From Desulfovibrio sp. OttesenSCG-928-G15 (GTDB lineage Bacteria > Desulfobacterota > Desulfovibrionia > Desulfovibrionales > Desulfovibrionaceae), in contig JAJDIC010000003.1 of assembly GCA_030266525.1 (NCBI GenBank), positions 1 through 57,583 of the forward strand: a stretch of DNA of 57,583 nucleotides. The letters run 5' to 3'. Below the pieces are notes generated by a model. The model was not told where the DNA came from. It saw only the letters and a program-made list of their open reading frames with translations, and did not search any database. Position 1 is the first letter of the stretch. Each line of letters opens with the position of its first letter. The position numbers were made by a program, and so were the translations under genes. Below, piece after piece: positions 6,646 to 16,085 of this stretch.

Positions 6646-6737
6646 CCACCTCAAGGGGAATGCGGTTGCTGTCCCTACCAAAGAGAGAAAACCGGCAGGG
6701 CTTGTCGCAGAACCCCTCCAGTAACATGGATTGAAGA

Positions 6738-7229
6738 ATGAGTATGGTCATAAAGACTACAGAAGCAATGATTGCGTTTTTTGCTGGCGACATCCGGCGT
6801 ATCAATCATTTCTTGTGCGTTCACGGGCTGGCCAAAACAATTGGAGAGATGGAGCAGCTGTCATCTGAAATGCTGGAAATTCTTGAGATTGCTGCCCTCA
6901 CGCATGACATTGGCATAAAGGTCGTCGAAGACAGAGAAGGAAGCTGCACGCCAGCGCAGCAAGAGAAGGAAGGACCGCCAGCCGCAGAGAAACTGCTCAG
7001 AGATATCGCTTGCCCCGAAAATATTATTGAGAGGGTATCCACCCTCATAGGGCGGCACCATACCTATACGAATGTTGACGGCCTTGATTGTCAAGTTTTG
7101 CTGGAAGCAGACTTCCTGGTAAATATCCATGGCATGGGAATAAAAGAAAATGCTGTACAGAGCTTTAAACGAAAAGTTTTTACAACGCGGAGTGGCTTGC
7201 ATCTTCTTAAGCTGATGTACGGAGCGTAA
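6738..7229 (+). CDS. HD-domain phosphohydrolase family protein
   Basis: 163 residues. The metal-binding HD signature is complete: an early His in NHFLCVHGLAKT (~24-35), the HD pair in ALTHDIG (~54-60), and IGRHHTY (~103-109), followed by an Asp in LLEADFLVNI (~122-131). HD proteins hydrolyse phosphate esters, often nucleotides or dNTPs. The substrate here cannot be told from sequence, and the small single-domain size does not suggest HD-GYP or SpoT. The gene is monocistronic with its own promoter and is divergent from the GT51-like gene. The SD is poor (GGATTGAAGA), and the ATG two codons later is an alternative start. Confidence 0.82.
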   Translation: MSMVIKTTEAMIAFFAGDIRRINHFLCVHGLAKTIGEMEQLSSEMLEILEIAALTHDIGIKVVEDREGSCTPAQQEKEGPPAAEKLLRDIACPENIIERVSTLIGRHHTYTNVDGLDCQVLLEADFLVNIHGMGIKENAVQSFKRKVFTTRSGLHLLKLMYGA

Positions 7230-7565
7230 CCATAACAGCTCCTTTGATTGGTATTTCCCTGTCGGAAACCAAGCAGGTTGCGTAAACCACAGTCAAATTT
7301 CATTTGGAAGCCGTTTTCCACATGCATCATGGCCCCAAAGCGCGAAAACAACGATTCAGTATTCATTCAAGGCAATCCCGCAGAAAGAGGCATGTTACAC
7401 AGTGCCTTGAACATCCTTTTCTACTTGTTATCGCTACAGTATCTTTTTTGAATACCATGCCAAGTATGCAGTCAGGCGGCGAGCCCTGGTGTTTTTTGCA
7501 TTATGAGCTTTTGGGGCAGGCTGATTGCGACGGCCTCGCAGGACTCTTTCAGGCTCGACTTATGA
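7230..7565. other. Intergenic gap without recognised gene
   Basis: Between the converging HD-domain gene and the hybrid kinase. I see no convincing coding frame, repeat or clear intrinsic terminator. A weak ORF (7304-7606, plus) overlaps the kinase end and has no SD, so it was left out. Confidence 0.5.
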
Positions 7566-10500
7566 TCAATTCCTGCCCTTGTTCAGCCATTTTGCCAGGG
7601 TGCTGAAAAGCTCAACACTGTCTATCGGTTTGGTGATATGGGCGTTCAGGCCTGCATCAAGGCTTTTTTGCCGGTCATCGCTCATGGCGTGAGCGGTCAT
7701 GGCGATGATCGGCAAGTCCGCAAACCGCTCTTGCGCCCGCAGCTTGCTTGTGGCTGTGAGGCCGTCCATTTCCGGCATCTGGATATCCATCAGTACGAGA
7801 TCAAAACTCTGTTTATCGAGAATTTCCAGAGCTTCTTTGCCGTTGTTGGCTATGGTTACCCGCATCCCCGCCTGCTTGAGCAGTTCTTCAGCCACAACCT
7901 GATTTATCTCGTTATCTTCAACCAGCAGAATGCGGCTGCCTTCGTGCCTGCCCATGAACTCCCGCTCCAGCTTTTGCTTGCTTGCCTGGGAGGCGAGGCC
8001 GAGGTCGCGACCCAAAAGACACACTGTTGCGTCATACAGGCCGGACTGGGTTACCGGGTCAGCCAGCACGCTCTCGGTCAGTGCTGTATGCTCTACGGCA
8101 AAACCGGCGACAAGCAGCACTTTCATCGCGCCCAGCCTGCCCTCGGCGGCCGCACGCTCCAACTGGTCAAATTCGGCAAAACCGCCACTTACGACCAGCA
8201 AATCCGCAGGCGCAGCCGAAGCTGCTCTCCTGACAATATCAGCCAAGCTTGATACCCGCTCAATATCCCTGCAGCCCAAAGAAAACAACTGGTCGTACAG
8301 AGCCTTGTAGGAAGCATCGTCGGGCATGGCGGCAAGAACGCGCATGTCGGTGAAATTTTCCGGCCCGTCAGAGTCACGCGGCTCCCGCGCTATTTCGCGG
8401 AACAGGCAGGTAAAGTGAAAGGTTGAGCCTTTGCCGGGGGCGCTTTCGCACCAGATGTCGCCGCCCATGAGGTGAACGATTTTCTTGCACAAGGCAAGAC
8501 CAAGGCCGGTTCCGCCGTATTTCCTTGTGGTAGAGCTGTCCGCCTGGGAGAAGGGCGTGAAGAGTTTTGCCATTTCCTCCCCGCTCAGGCCAATGCCGGA
8601 GTCAGTCACGGTGAAGTGCAGCAACACGCCGTTCTTTTCGTGCCGGTCGGCTTGAACAGCAACATGAATGCCGCCTTCGGCTGTAAATTTGACGGCGTTG
8701 GTGCACAGGTTGGTCAAAACCTGGGCAAGGCGCAACGAATCGCCCCGATATTGCTCACGCGCTTCCGGCGCGATGGCAATGGTAACCGCCAGCCCCTTTT
8801 CTGCCGCACGGTGTTCAACAAGATCATATACGCCGCGTACAATATCCTCCACATAAAACGGCGCTTCTTCAAGCTCCATCTTGCCCGCCTCAACCTTGGA
8901 AAAGTCGAGAATATCATTGATAATGCGCAGCAGCGACTTGCTTGCGAAATCAATTTTCTCCAAATATTCACGCTGCTTGGGCTTAAGCTCGGTACGCAGC
9001 ACAAGGTGCGCCATCCCCATGATGGCATTCATCGGGGTTCTGATTTCGTGGCTCATGTTGGCCAAAAACTCCCCCTTGGCCAGATTGGCCTTGCGGGCTT
9101 CCTGGGCAAGCTCGTTGGCCACCTCGGCAGACTCGGCAAGCTGCCTGTTGGCTGCTTCCAGCGCTTCCTTGGCCTGACGAAGCTCTTCGTGCGCCTGCCG
9201 CACCTCGGTTACGTCCATGCTGGTGCCAAAGCCCTGTTGCATCACGCCGTGCTTGTCAAAAACAAACTTGCAGGACGAGCGAACCCATTTGACCGAGCCG
9301 TCCTTGCATTGCATGCGCATTTCAGCGTCGCGCATGATGGTTTGCTCGGGCGTGGGCATAAAGGCGGCCCGGTCCGGCTCGGCAAGCAAAAACTCCAGCT
9401 TGCGCCCGATAATTTCCTCCGGCTCAAAACCGAGCACCGGCGTAATCTTTTCGGACACGTAATCAACGCGCATAGAGCCGTCCACAGACCATATAACTTC
9501 ACCCGTGGCTTCTTCCACCATACGAAACCGCGCTTGCGACTGCCGCAGGGCCTCGTTAATACGCTGGTTATGAATAGCCGTGCCGATAAGGGTTCCCGCG
9601 GCCCGCAAAATGTTTTCTTCCGACTCGGTCCAGACATATTCAGAGTGGCAGTCGTCAAAACCAATAAAGCCCCACAGCTCGCCGTGAAACAGAATAGGCG
9701 CGGTCATGATCGAAATGATACCTTGCGGGGCCAGCTGCTCTTGCTCCAGCAGCGGCATATTCCTGACCAGATTGTTCACGCACTTGCCCGAAAGAAAGGT
9801 ATCTATCCAGGTGGGAATGGCTTCGGAAACCGGGCGGTTGGTGCATATGTCAGAATCCTGCTGCGGCTCGGCCCCCTCGGACCATTCATACAGTTGGGTG
9901 GTGTGCAGCTCAGGATTGACTTCCGGGTTGGGGCTTGGATGAATGCTCCACACATACACCCGGTCTACTCCGGTGGCGTGGCCCAGAATTTCGAGCACGC
10001 TGGTCACGGTTTCATCAAAATTGTCATTATCAGAAAGCAGTTGCTGGGCGGCCTGGCTGGTGCTTTGCAACAGCTTGTCGCGCCGGACCAGTCGTTGTTC
10101 CATGTTGTAGCGCTCTGTCACATCATGGACTACAGCGAGAACGGCACCTGTGCAGCCCCTGTTGTTCGGCACAGGCTGCAAAAAAACATGCTGCCAGACC
10201 GTTGCCCCTTTGGACGTGAAAGAAGCGGTTTCCAATAAGGGCTGTCCGCTGGACAAGCAGCGCTGCAACAAATTTTGGCTGAACGCCAGTATACCGGGAT
10301 CGACTGTTTCATCCAGGGTTTTGCCCAGTATTTGGTCGCGTTGCAGCCCTAAGTATTCGCTGTAAGCCAGGTTGCAGGCCAGATAGCGGCCTTGGGGATC
10401 AAGCAAAAGGACCATACCGGGAAAAAGGTCAAACACGCTGTCTGCATTCACCCGGCCAGCAAGAAGATCCCAGATACCCTTGCAGCGCAGGCACAAAAGT

Positions 10501-10805
10501 TCTGTTTCCCCGTCGCGTTGCATAATGCGCCCACAAGTGCCCGTGCTGCGGTCGCCAAGTTCCGTCCAGGGGAGATCGGCGATGCCGGTTCCGGCTGCAA
10601 GCGCGGCGTGTTGCGCGCGCAAAAGGTCCTGCAAGCCGGGTAAAAGACCCGGCGCGTCCAGAGTTACGCCCGGGCCGGGTTCCTTTTGACACATATCTGC
10701 AAAGGCCTGGTTACAATATAGAATCCGCTGTTCGGCAAGACTGTACTGCACATAGCCATGAGCCGATGCAGCCAGAATTTCAGTAATGAAAGACGGCAGT
10801 TTCAT
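7566..10805 (-). CDS. Soluble PAS-GAF hybrid histidine kinase with two C-terminal receiver modules
   Basis: About 1079 residues from ATG 10805. Order: PAS (YVQYSLAEQRILYCNQAFAD), a second PAS (VLLLDPQGRYLACNLAYSEY), GAF (~250-410), a third PAS, HisKA with SHEIRTPMN near 584, HATPase with an N box (NLCTNAVKF, ~698) and G box (GGTGLGLAL, ~765). A degenerate receiver without a phospho-Asp motif follows, then a complete receiver (ILLVEDNEINQ, VLMDIQMPEMDG, IIAMTAHAM). There is no membrane segment, so it senses in the cytoplasm. A weak SD (GGAAAAG) precedes 10805. ATGs at 10826 and 10832 and a TTG at 11036 are possible but lack an SD. There is no Hpt or output domain, so it must signal through a partner. 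Confidence 0.92.
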   Translation of the reverse strand: MKLPSFITEILAASAHGYVQYSLAEQRILYCNQAFADMCQKEPGPGVTLDAPGLLPGLQDLLRAQHAALAAGTGIADLPWTELGDRSTGTCGRIMQRDGETELLCLRCKGIWDLLAGRVNADSVFDLFPGMVLLLDPQGRYLACNLAYSEYLGLQRDQILGKTLDETVDPGILAFSQNLLQRCLSSGQPLLETASFTSKGATVWQHVFLQPVPNNRGCTGAVLAVVHDVTERYNMEQRLVRRDKLLQSTSQAAQQLLSDNDNFDETVTSVLEILGHATGVDRVYVWSIHPSPNPEVNPELHTTQLYEWSEGAEPQQDSDICTNRPVSEAIPTWIDTFLSGKCVNNLVRNMPLLEQEQLAPQGIISIMTAPILFHGELWGFIGFDDCHSEYVWTESEENILRAAGTLIGTAIHNQRINEALRQSQARFRMVEEATGEVIWSVDGSMRVDYVSEKITPVLGFEPEEIIGRKLEFLLAEPDRAAFMPTPEQTIMRDAEMRMQCKDGSVKWVRSSCKFVFDKHGVMQQGFGTSMDVTEVRQAHEELRQAKEALEAANRQLAESAEVANELAQEARKANLAKGEFLANMSHEIRTPMNAIMGMAHLVLRTELKPKQREYLEKIDFASKSLLRIINDILDFSKVEAGKMELEEAPFYVEDIVRGVYDLVEHRAAEKGLAVTIAIAPEAREQYRGDSLRLAQVLTNLCTNAVKFTAEGGIHVAVQADRHEKNGVLLHFTVTDSGIGLSGEEMAKLFTPFSQADSSTTRKYGGTGLGLALCKKIVHLMGGDIWCESAPGKGSTFHFTCLFREIAREPRDSDGPENFTDMRVLAAMPDDASYKALYDQLFSLGCRDIERVSSLADIVRRAASAAPADLLVVSGGFAEFDQLERAAAEGRLGAMKVLLVAGFAVEHTALTESVLADPVTQSGLYDATVCLLGRDLGLASQASKQKLEREFMGRHEGSRILLVEDNEINQVVAEELLKQAGMRVTIANNGKEALEILDKQSFDLVLMDIQMPEMDGLTATSKLRAQERFADLPIIAMTAHAMSDDRQKSLDAGLNAHITKPIDSVELFSTLAKWLNKGRN

Positions 10806-11482
10806 TATGCTTTTCCAGTTTTCCATACGCATTATTGTAAGCAGCACATGCCGCAAAGCCCTGCAAAAATAGCGGTATTCATGTTGCTTGTTACCCGCCC
10901 TGACAATCGGGTACGCATCTGTGGCGAAATTTCTGTTTTCATTGGGAATTCTCTGAACTATGAAGCTTCCGTTCTCGGGCGGGAAACGCAGGCATCGAAT
11001 ACCTTCAGCTATATCAGGACACAGGGGATTTGACAAATGCTATTGCTATTTTACCGAACGAAAAAAGCTGACCGCAAAAATATCCGGCAACGGGCCAAAA
11101 CAGCAGCACCCGGCCCCAAAGACCTGCCCCGGACAGTCCGGACAGAAGCCCCGGCAAGGTTCCAGAGCATTTTCCCATTGAAACAAAGGTACTCTGCCCT
11201 GGTGTGATGCCCGCCTTCGGCGGCGCGGGGGACTACCGTCCGCCGACGAGTGTTGCGTCCTTAAAAATCATCGATAGCAACACTGGACCTGAAAGAACTC
11301 TCCTGCTATCCTGCCGGGAACGAAAGCCCCAGCGCCGCAAGCCCTGCCTCCTGGAGCAAAGGGACTTTGCCGTTTCAGTCAAAACCCGCCTGAGACATGC
11401 TCAAGGTAAGAATTTTTAATCCACTCTTGCAGAGTCAGAACACATTTTCAATGATAATATGTCCTAAAGGAACACGCTCCAG
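10806..11482. other. Divergent intergenic region between hybrid kinase and nagF
   Basis: About 680 bp. The kinase frame remains open to 11036 but without an SD or domain. From 11206 there is a GC-rich hairpin (CCCGCC-TTC-GGCGG type). A GATAAT -10-like element sits at 11453 just before nagF, but no -35 at proper spacing. GTGTTGCGTCCTTAA near 11245 recurs near 31366. No gene supported. Confidence 0.45.
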
Positions 11483-14077
11483 ATGAATATCTCCCCCCAG
11501 CGCATCGCCCTACTGGCCCCGCTCTCAGGAACCGTCGTGCCGATAGGCGATGTGCCGGATCCGGTATTTTCGCAAAAAATGCTTGGGGAAGGCATCGCCA
11601 TTGACCCCTCCGATGGAATGCTTGTCGCCCCCTGTTCGGGCACTGTCAGCCAGTTGCACAGTGCGGGCCACGCCCTGACCATTACCACGCAAGAGGGCGT
11701 GGAAGTGTTGCTGCATATAGGGCTGGATACGGTTACGCTCAAAGGGGCCGGGTTTCAGGTCAAGGTGGCGCTCGGCATGCAGGTTGACGCCGGACAACAG
11801 TTGGTGGAGTTTGACAAAGAGTACATTGCCGCCCACGCCCCGAGCGTGTTGACCATGATGGTGGTTTCAGACAACGATTCCATTGTGGATATAACCTGCG
11901 CTACGGGAACCTTGCGGGCTGCAAGCAGTACGGCCATGGAGATCACGCTCAAGGGCCAGGCCCGCGATCTGTCCAAGACCACCCCTTCCGGCGGGGTGGA
12001 GTCGTCCCCTCTTCTGCTGCGCAACCCCAACGGCATCCATGCAAGACCGGCAGCCATTCTGGTAAGCTGCGCAAAACGATTTTCCTCGGACATCACCCTG
12101 TATGTGGGCAGGCGCAAGGCGAATGCCAAAAGTGTCACCTCCATTCTGGCCCTCGGCGCAAAGCAGCATGAGCAACTCATTATCACCGCGGAAGGACCGG
12201 ACGCGCAAGAGGCCATTGCCACCCTGGTTCCCCTGGTGGAAGCAGGACTCGGCGAAAATGTGACAGAGCCGATTAAAACGACGGAAGCCTTTACCGGCGC
12301 AGCCGTTACAGGCTCCACCCCGGACCGGGCCGCCCCTCCGGCCCAGGCCCCTGCCCCGGCAAGCCCCGAAGGGCCACGCCCGGATGTGATTACCGGCATC
12401 ACGACCTCGCCCGGCACAGCGCTCGGCAAGATATGCCACTGGCGACGCGACGACCTGACCTTTGCCGAATCGGGACAAAACCCCAAGGAAGAGTGCCGCG
12501 CGCTGGAAAACGCTTTGGGCAAAGCCAGAGACGAGCTGCTCTGCCTGGAACAAAGCCTTCGCGATAAGGCGGATGCAGGCAAAGCCGCCATTTTTTCCGC
12601 CCATGCGGAACTTCTGGAAGACCCGGAGTTGCTCAAAGCCGCGCATGAAAGCATGACCAAAGGCAAAAGCGCCGCCGGGGCCTGGCGCGACGCCGTAGAA
12701 AAACAGGCCAAGGTTCTGTCGTCCATGAGCAACGAACTTCTGGCAGCGCGGGCGGAAGACGTGCGCGACGTGGGCAGAAGGGTGCTGGGTATACTTGTGG
12801 GGACCGAAACGCCTGATTCCGTTATCGACCCGGACAGCATCATCGTCGCGCAGGAACTGACCCCTTCGGAACTGGAACGCCTGGCCAATACCGGCATTCG
12901 CGGCATCTGCACCCTGCTCGGCAGCGCAACGTCCCACGCCTCGCTTCTGGCCAGGTCGTATGAAATTCCGGCCATGGCAGCGGTTGACGAGCGCATCCTC
13001 GATGTTGCGGACGGTACGCCTGTCGTGCTCTATGCAGACGCGGGCAAGCTCAAGCTCGACCCGCCCGCCGAAGAGCAGCAGCTCGTGCTGGAGCAGGCGA
13101 AGCGCAAGGCAAACCAACGTGCGGACATGCTGCGCGAAGCGGCAAAACCGGCTGTCACTACAGACGGGCTGCACATTGGGGTACAGGCCAATATCAACGG
13201 TATTGCGGAAGTGGACAAGCTTCTTGAATACGGCGGGGAAGGCGTGGGCCTGCTTCGCTCGGAATTTTTGTTTTTGCAGCGCACTTCCCCCCCGGACGAG
13301 TACGAGCAGTCCCAGGCCTATCTGAGCATCGCCCAAAAGCTTGGCCCTGACCGCAAAATGGTCCTGCGCACCCTGGATGTCGGGGGTGACAAGCCGCTTG
13401 CCTATCTGCCGCTGCCCCATGAGCCGAACCCGGCCCTGGGCATGCGCGGCATTCGGATAAACATGCTGGTCACCGATTTCTTCCGCACGCAAGTGCGCGC
13501 CGTATTGCGCTGCGCCCGGCACACCCGCCTGCACATCATTTTTCCCATGGTCAGCGATGTCAGTGAAATGCGCGCCGCCCGGCAGATTGTGGATGAAGAA
13601 ATCAAAAATCTGGACATAGCCAGCCCGGTCACTATCGGCATTATGGTCGAAGTGCCGTCCATCGCCCTTCTTGCCGAAAGCCTGGCCCCTGAGGTGGAGT
13701 ATTTTTCCATAGGCACCAACGATTTGACCCAGCACACTCTGGCCATTGACCGCAGCCACCCAAAACTTGCCGCCCAAGCGGACGCCCTGCACCCCGCTGT
13801 TCTGAAAATGATCGCCATGACTGTTGAGGGCGCGCACAAACACAACAAACGGGTAGGCGTTTGCGGCGGACTGGCCGCCGACCCCCTGGCTGTGCCCGTG
13901 CTCATCGGCCTTGGCGTGGATGAGCTGAGCGTCAGCGTAGACGCCCTGCCGCAAATCAAAAGCAAAATCCGCCAGTTGGACAGCACCCTGTGCAAAAGCC
14001 TGGCAGCAGACGCCCTTACCATGCTCACCGCCAGGGAAGTGCGCTCTTATCTTACCCGCTGCCTTTCAGAAAGCTGA
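11483..14077 (+). CDS. nagF: PTS EIIA-HPr-enzyme I fusion, N-acetylglucosamine type
   Basis: 864 residues. A glucose-family EIIA domain (1-160) has its phospho-His in LLHIGLDTV (His78) and the partner His63. An HPr domain (~175-265) has His186 in NPNGIHARPAA. Enzyme I (~310-864) has its phospho-His near 485 in GSATSHASLLARS and the PEP-binding barrel (LLRSEFLFL, LRTLDVGGDKPL, GTNDLTQHTLAIDR, GVCGGLAADP). It moves phosphate from PEP through EI, HPr and EIIA to a membrane EIIB. This layout is that of Pseudomonas NagF. The NagE at 26960 has EIIC and EIIB but no EIIA, so this protein most likely serves it. SD AAAGGAA lies before the ATG, and a strong terminator follows. The symbol is assigned by architecture. 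Confidence 0.92.
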   Translation: MNISPQRIALLAPLSGTVVPIGDVPDPVFSQKMLGEGIAIDPSDGMLVAPCSGTVSQLHSAGHALTITTQEGVEVLLHIGLDTVTLKGAGFQVKVALGMQVDAGQQLVEFDKEYIAAHAPSVLTMMVVSDNDSIVDITCATGTLRAASSTAMEITLKGQARDLSKTTPSGGVESSPLLLRNPNGIHARPAAILVSCAKRFSSDITLYVGRRKANAKSVTSILALGAKQHEQLIITAEGPDAQEAIATLVPLVEAGLGENVTEPIKTTEAFTGAAVTGSTPDRAAPPAQAPAPASPEGPRPDVITGITTSPGTALGKICHWRRDDLTFAESGQNPKEECRALENALGKARDELLCLEQSLRDKADAGKAAIFSAHAELLEDPELLKAAHESMTKGKSAAGAWRDAVEKQAKVLSSMSNELLAARAEDVRDVGRRVLGILVGTETPDSVIDPDSIIVAQELTPSELERLANTGIRGICTLLGSATSHASLLARSYEIPAMAAVDERILDVADGTPVVLYADAGKLKLDPPAEEQQLVLEQAKRKANQRADMLREAAKPAVTTDGLHIGVQANINGIAEVDKLLEYGGEGVGLLRSEFLFLQRTSPPDEYEQSQAYLSIAQKLGPDRKMVLRTLDVGGDKPLAYLPLPHEPNPALGMRGIRINMLVTDFFRTQVRAVLRCARHTRLHIIFPMVSDVSEMRAARQIVDEEIKNLDIASPVTIGIMVEVPSIALLAESLAPEVEYFSIGTNDLTQHTLAIDRSHPKLAAQADALHPAVLKMIAMTVEGAHKHNKRVGVCGGLAADPLAVPVLIGLGVDELSVSVDALPQIKSKIRQLDSTLCKSLAADALTMLTAREVRSYLTRCLSES

Positions 14078-14157
14078 GGAGAAGCGGCTTTTTCCATCCG
14101 GTCTCGCGCGGATTGCAAGACGGCACAACACGATCCTTTTTACTGTAACGTTTGATA

Positions 14158-14194
14158 CAAAAAAGCCTGGGGCAAAAGTCCCAGGCTTTTTTTT
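14158..14194. terminator. Intrinsic terminator between nagF and dctM
   Basis: AAAAAAGCCTGGG, 8-nt loop, CCCAGGC and eight T residues. The A run on the left arm makes it bidirectional, serving the converging nagF and TRAP operon. Confidence 0.9.
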
Positions 14195-14220
14195 GCACAC
14201 GCTACCAGAACTGCACTTCG

Positions 14221-15492
14221 CTACTTCAGTAACAAGTCCGGCAAGAACATCACAAAGCGCGGGAACGCGGCCACAATGAATATCAGCGCCCACATGGTCG
14301 CCAGATACGGTACGACCCGCACGGCCACCTGTTCGAGCTTGACGTCGGTTATTTTCATGGTGATGAACAGGTTGCTGCCAAAAGGCGGGGTGAGGAAGCC
14401 TGTTTCGCAACAGACCACAAAGAGGATACCGAGCTGGATGGGGTGAATGCCGAGGGCGTTGGTAATAGGCAGGAACACCGGGGCCAGTACGACAACCATA
14501 GCCAGCGTATCTGCCACAAAGCCGCACAGGAAAATGAAGAAGGCGATCAGGAGCAGGGTCACCGTCGGATCGCTTGAAATGGAAGCCAGAAAGGCCCCGA
14601 CTGTCTGCGGTATCTGATACAGCGTGAGCAGACGCGAAAAAGCCATGGACACGCCCACCAGAATAGTGGCCGACCCGGCAAAGGCAGAGGTGCGCACCAG
14701 AGCGGAACTGATATTTTTCCAGCTCAGCTTGCGGTAGATGAACAGCCCGACAAACAACGTCCACAATACGCCCACTTCGGCGGCTTCCGTAGGGGTGAAC
14801 ACGCCGCCGTATATGCCGCCGAGAATGATCGCCGGGGTTGCCAGCGACCACTTGCCGTGCCAGATGGCCAAAAGCAGTTCCCGGAAGGAGAACGTGCCCT
14901 CTATACCCTTGTAGCCGCGTTTTCTGGCGATGCAGTAGGCCGTAAGGCAGAGCATGGTGGTCAGAACAACGCCCGGAAGCACCCCGGCCATGAACAGTCC
15001 GGCAATGGAGGTGTTGGCCACAACGCCATAAATGATCATCGGGTTGCTGGGCGGTATGAGAATGCCCAGCGTGCCGCCCGTTGCGGCTACAGCCGAGGCA
15101 TCGTCCTTTCTATAGCCCGCGCTGATCATGCCGGGAATCATGATGCTGCCGATAGCGGCCGTCGTAGCGGGGCCGGAACCGCTGAGGGCCGCAAATATCA
15201 TACAGGCCAAAATGGTAACCATGGCCAGGCCGCCGCGAAAATTGCCCACGGCCTTTTTGGCGACTTCAATAATTTCACCGGTAATACCGGCAGGTTCCAT
15301 CAAAAAACCAGCCATCACAAAACCAATGGTAGCGATAAGCGGGAACTGATCCATGCCGGTGTACAGGTTCTGCGGGATGAACTCCATGGGAAAGGGCATG
15401 CCGACAAGCGACACGATGGAAGCCAGGCCGATAACGCCCACAAGTGGAAGGCCCAGAAACATAAGGACTATAAACGTGACAACCAGAAGCAT
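14221..15492 (-). CDS. dctM: TRAP transporter large permease DctM
   Basis: 423 residues, about 12 membrane segments across the whole length. Typical DctM signatures are LIPPSNPMIIYG, ALSGSGPATTAAIGSIM, GVFTPTEAAEVGVLW and CCETGFLTPPFGSNLF. It is the ion-coupled transport subunit, working with DctQ and the periplasmic binding protein DctP. The ATG at 15492 has GGAGG and follows the dctQ stop by 2 nt. The frame is open a further 369 nt upstream but that is dctQ sequence in another frame. It is the last gene of the minus-strand operon. The substrate is set by DctP and is not identifiable; the neighbouring hydrolases suggest an amide or carbamoyl compound. Confidence 0.93.
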   Translation of the reverse strand: MLLVVTFIVLMFLGLPLVGVIGLASIVSLVGMPFPMEFIPQNLYTGMDQFPLIATIGFVMAGFLMEPAGITGEIIEVAKKAVGNFRGGLAMVTILACMIFAALSGSGPATTAAIGSIMIPGMISAGYRKDDASAVAATGGTLGILIPPSNPMIIYGVVANTSIAGLFMAGVLPGVVLTTMLCLTAYCIARKRGYKGIEGTFSFRELLLAIWHGKWSLATPAIILGGIYGGVFTPTEAAEVGVLWTLFVGLFIYRKLSWKNISSALVRTSAFAGSATILVGVSMAFSRLLTLYQIPQTVGAFLASISSDPTVTLLLIAFFIFLCGFVADTLAMVVVLAPVFLPITNALGIHPIQLGILFVVCCETGFLTPPFGSNLFITMKITDVKLEQVAVRVVPYLATMWALIFIVAAFPRFVMFLPDLLLK

Positions 15493-15494
15493 AT

Positions 15495-16019
15495 CTAGTC
15501 CTCCCTTCTTTCGTAGCGCAGGGTGCCGTTTTTGAAGTCGCGGTACAGGGACTGCAAGGTTCTGAAAGCCGCAAGAAACATGCTGATGGGAATTATCAGG
15601 TACGCGTACTTCACATCTATTTCCAGCGCAGCCGAAACCTGCTTGAAGCGGGACATATTGTCGATAAGGCTGATACTGTAGTAAAAAACGATTGCGCAAA
15701 ATGCCGTGAAAATCAATTCCGACAGCACGAAACATGCGCGTACCAGTTGGGGAAAGCGTTTTTCCAAAAGGTTCATCAACATCAAAACGCGCAGCTGTTC
15801 CTTGTGTTTTATGGCAATGGCTATGCCAAGGTATGAGGACCACACAAAAAGATAGCGGCACATTTCCTCAATCCAGGTAAAGGAGCGGCCCAGAAGAAAC
15901 CGGCTGAACACTTCGGTTCCGAGCAGCAGGACCAAGAGGGAGAGGAGAACGGAAACCACACTTTCCTCTGCCCAGTCATCCAGCCATTTGAGGCTTCGTA
16001 AAACGAGCTTTGCCGGCAT
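15495..16019 (-). CDS. dctQ: TRAP transporter small permease DctQ
   Basis: 174 residues with four membrane segments (around 20-42, 55-75, 92-115 and 133-155) and the conserved DctQ core SRFLLGRSFTWIEEMCRYLF followed by WSSYLGIAIAIKHKEQL. It forms the membrane complex with DctM. AAGGAG eight bases before ATG 16019 favours that start over the GTG at 16028. It lies between dctP and dctM, 66 nt after dctP, separated by a hairpin that could lower permease expression relative to the binding protein. Confidence 0.9.
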   Translation of the reverse strand: MPAKLVLRSLKWLDDWAEESVVSVLLSLLVLLLGTEVFSRFLLGRSFTWIEEMCRYLFVWSSYLGIAIAIKHKEQLRVLMLMNLLEKRFPQLVRACFVLSELIFTAFCAIVFYYSISLIDNMSRFKQVSAALEIDVKYAYLIIPISMFLAAFRTLQSLYRDFKNGTLRYERRED

Positions 16020-16049
16020 TGCGCACACTCCTTGATTCAGGGAAACAGT

Positions 16050-16078
16050 GCGGCCCCGAAGGGAACCCTTGGGGCCGC
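16050..16078 (-). terminator. Intra-operon hairpin between dctP and dctQ
   Basis: GCGGCCCC pairs with GGGGCCGC, with an inner AAGG/CCTT, and no long T run. In TRAP and ABC operons such hairpins stabilise the upstream binding-protein mRNA or attenuate read-through (family knowledge). Confidence 0.6.
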
Positions 16079-16085
16079 AAATACG

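Noticed and set aside
6500..6805. Minus-strand 101-codon ORF upstream of the GT51-like gene
   Set aside because: It overlaps the HD-domain gene start and its promoter, has no SD at any start, and no recognisable domain; probably chance.
8472..10238. 588-codon plus-strand ORF opposite the hybrid kinase
   Set aside because: Mirror frame of a GC-rich gene; composition (His, Gly, Arg, Gln rich) and lack of SD are typical of shadows.
11867..13954. 695-codon minus-strand ORF opposite nagF
   Set aside because: Antisense shadow of a well-supported three-domain PTS protein.
15495..15861. Upstream extension of dctM into dctQ
   Set aside because: The true dctM start at 15492 has GGAGG and begins with the conserved MLLVVTF; the extension is dctQ in another frame.
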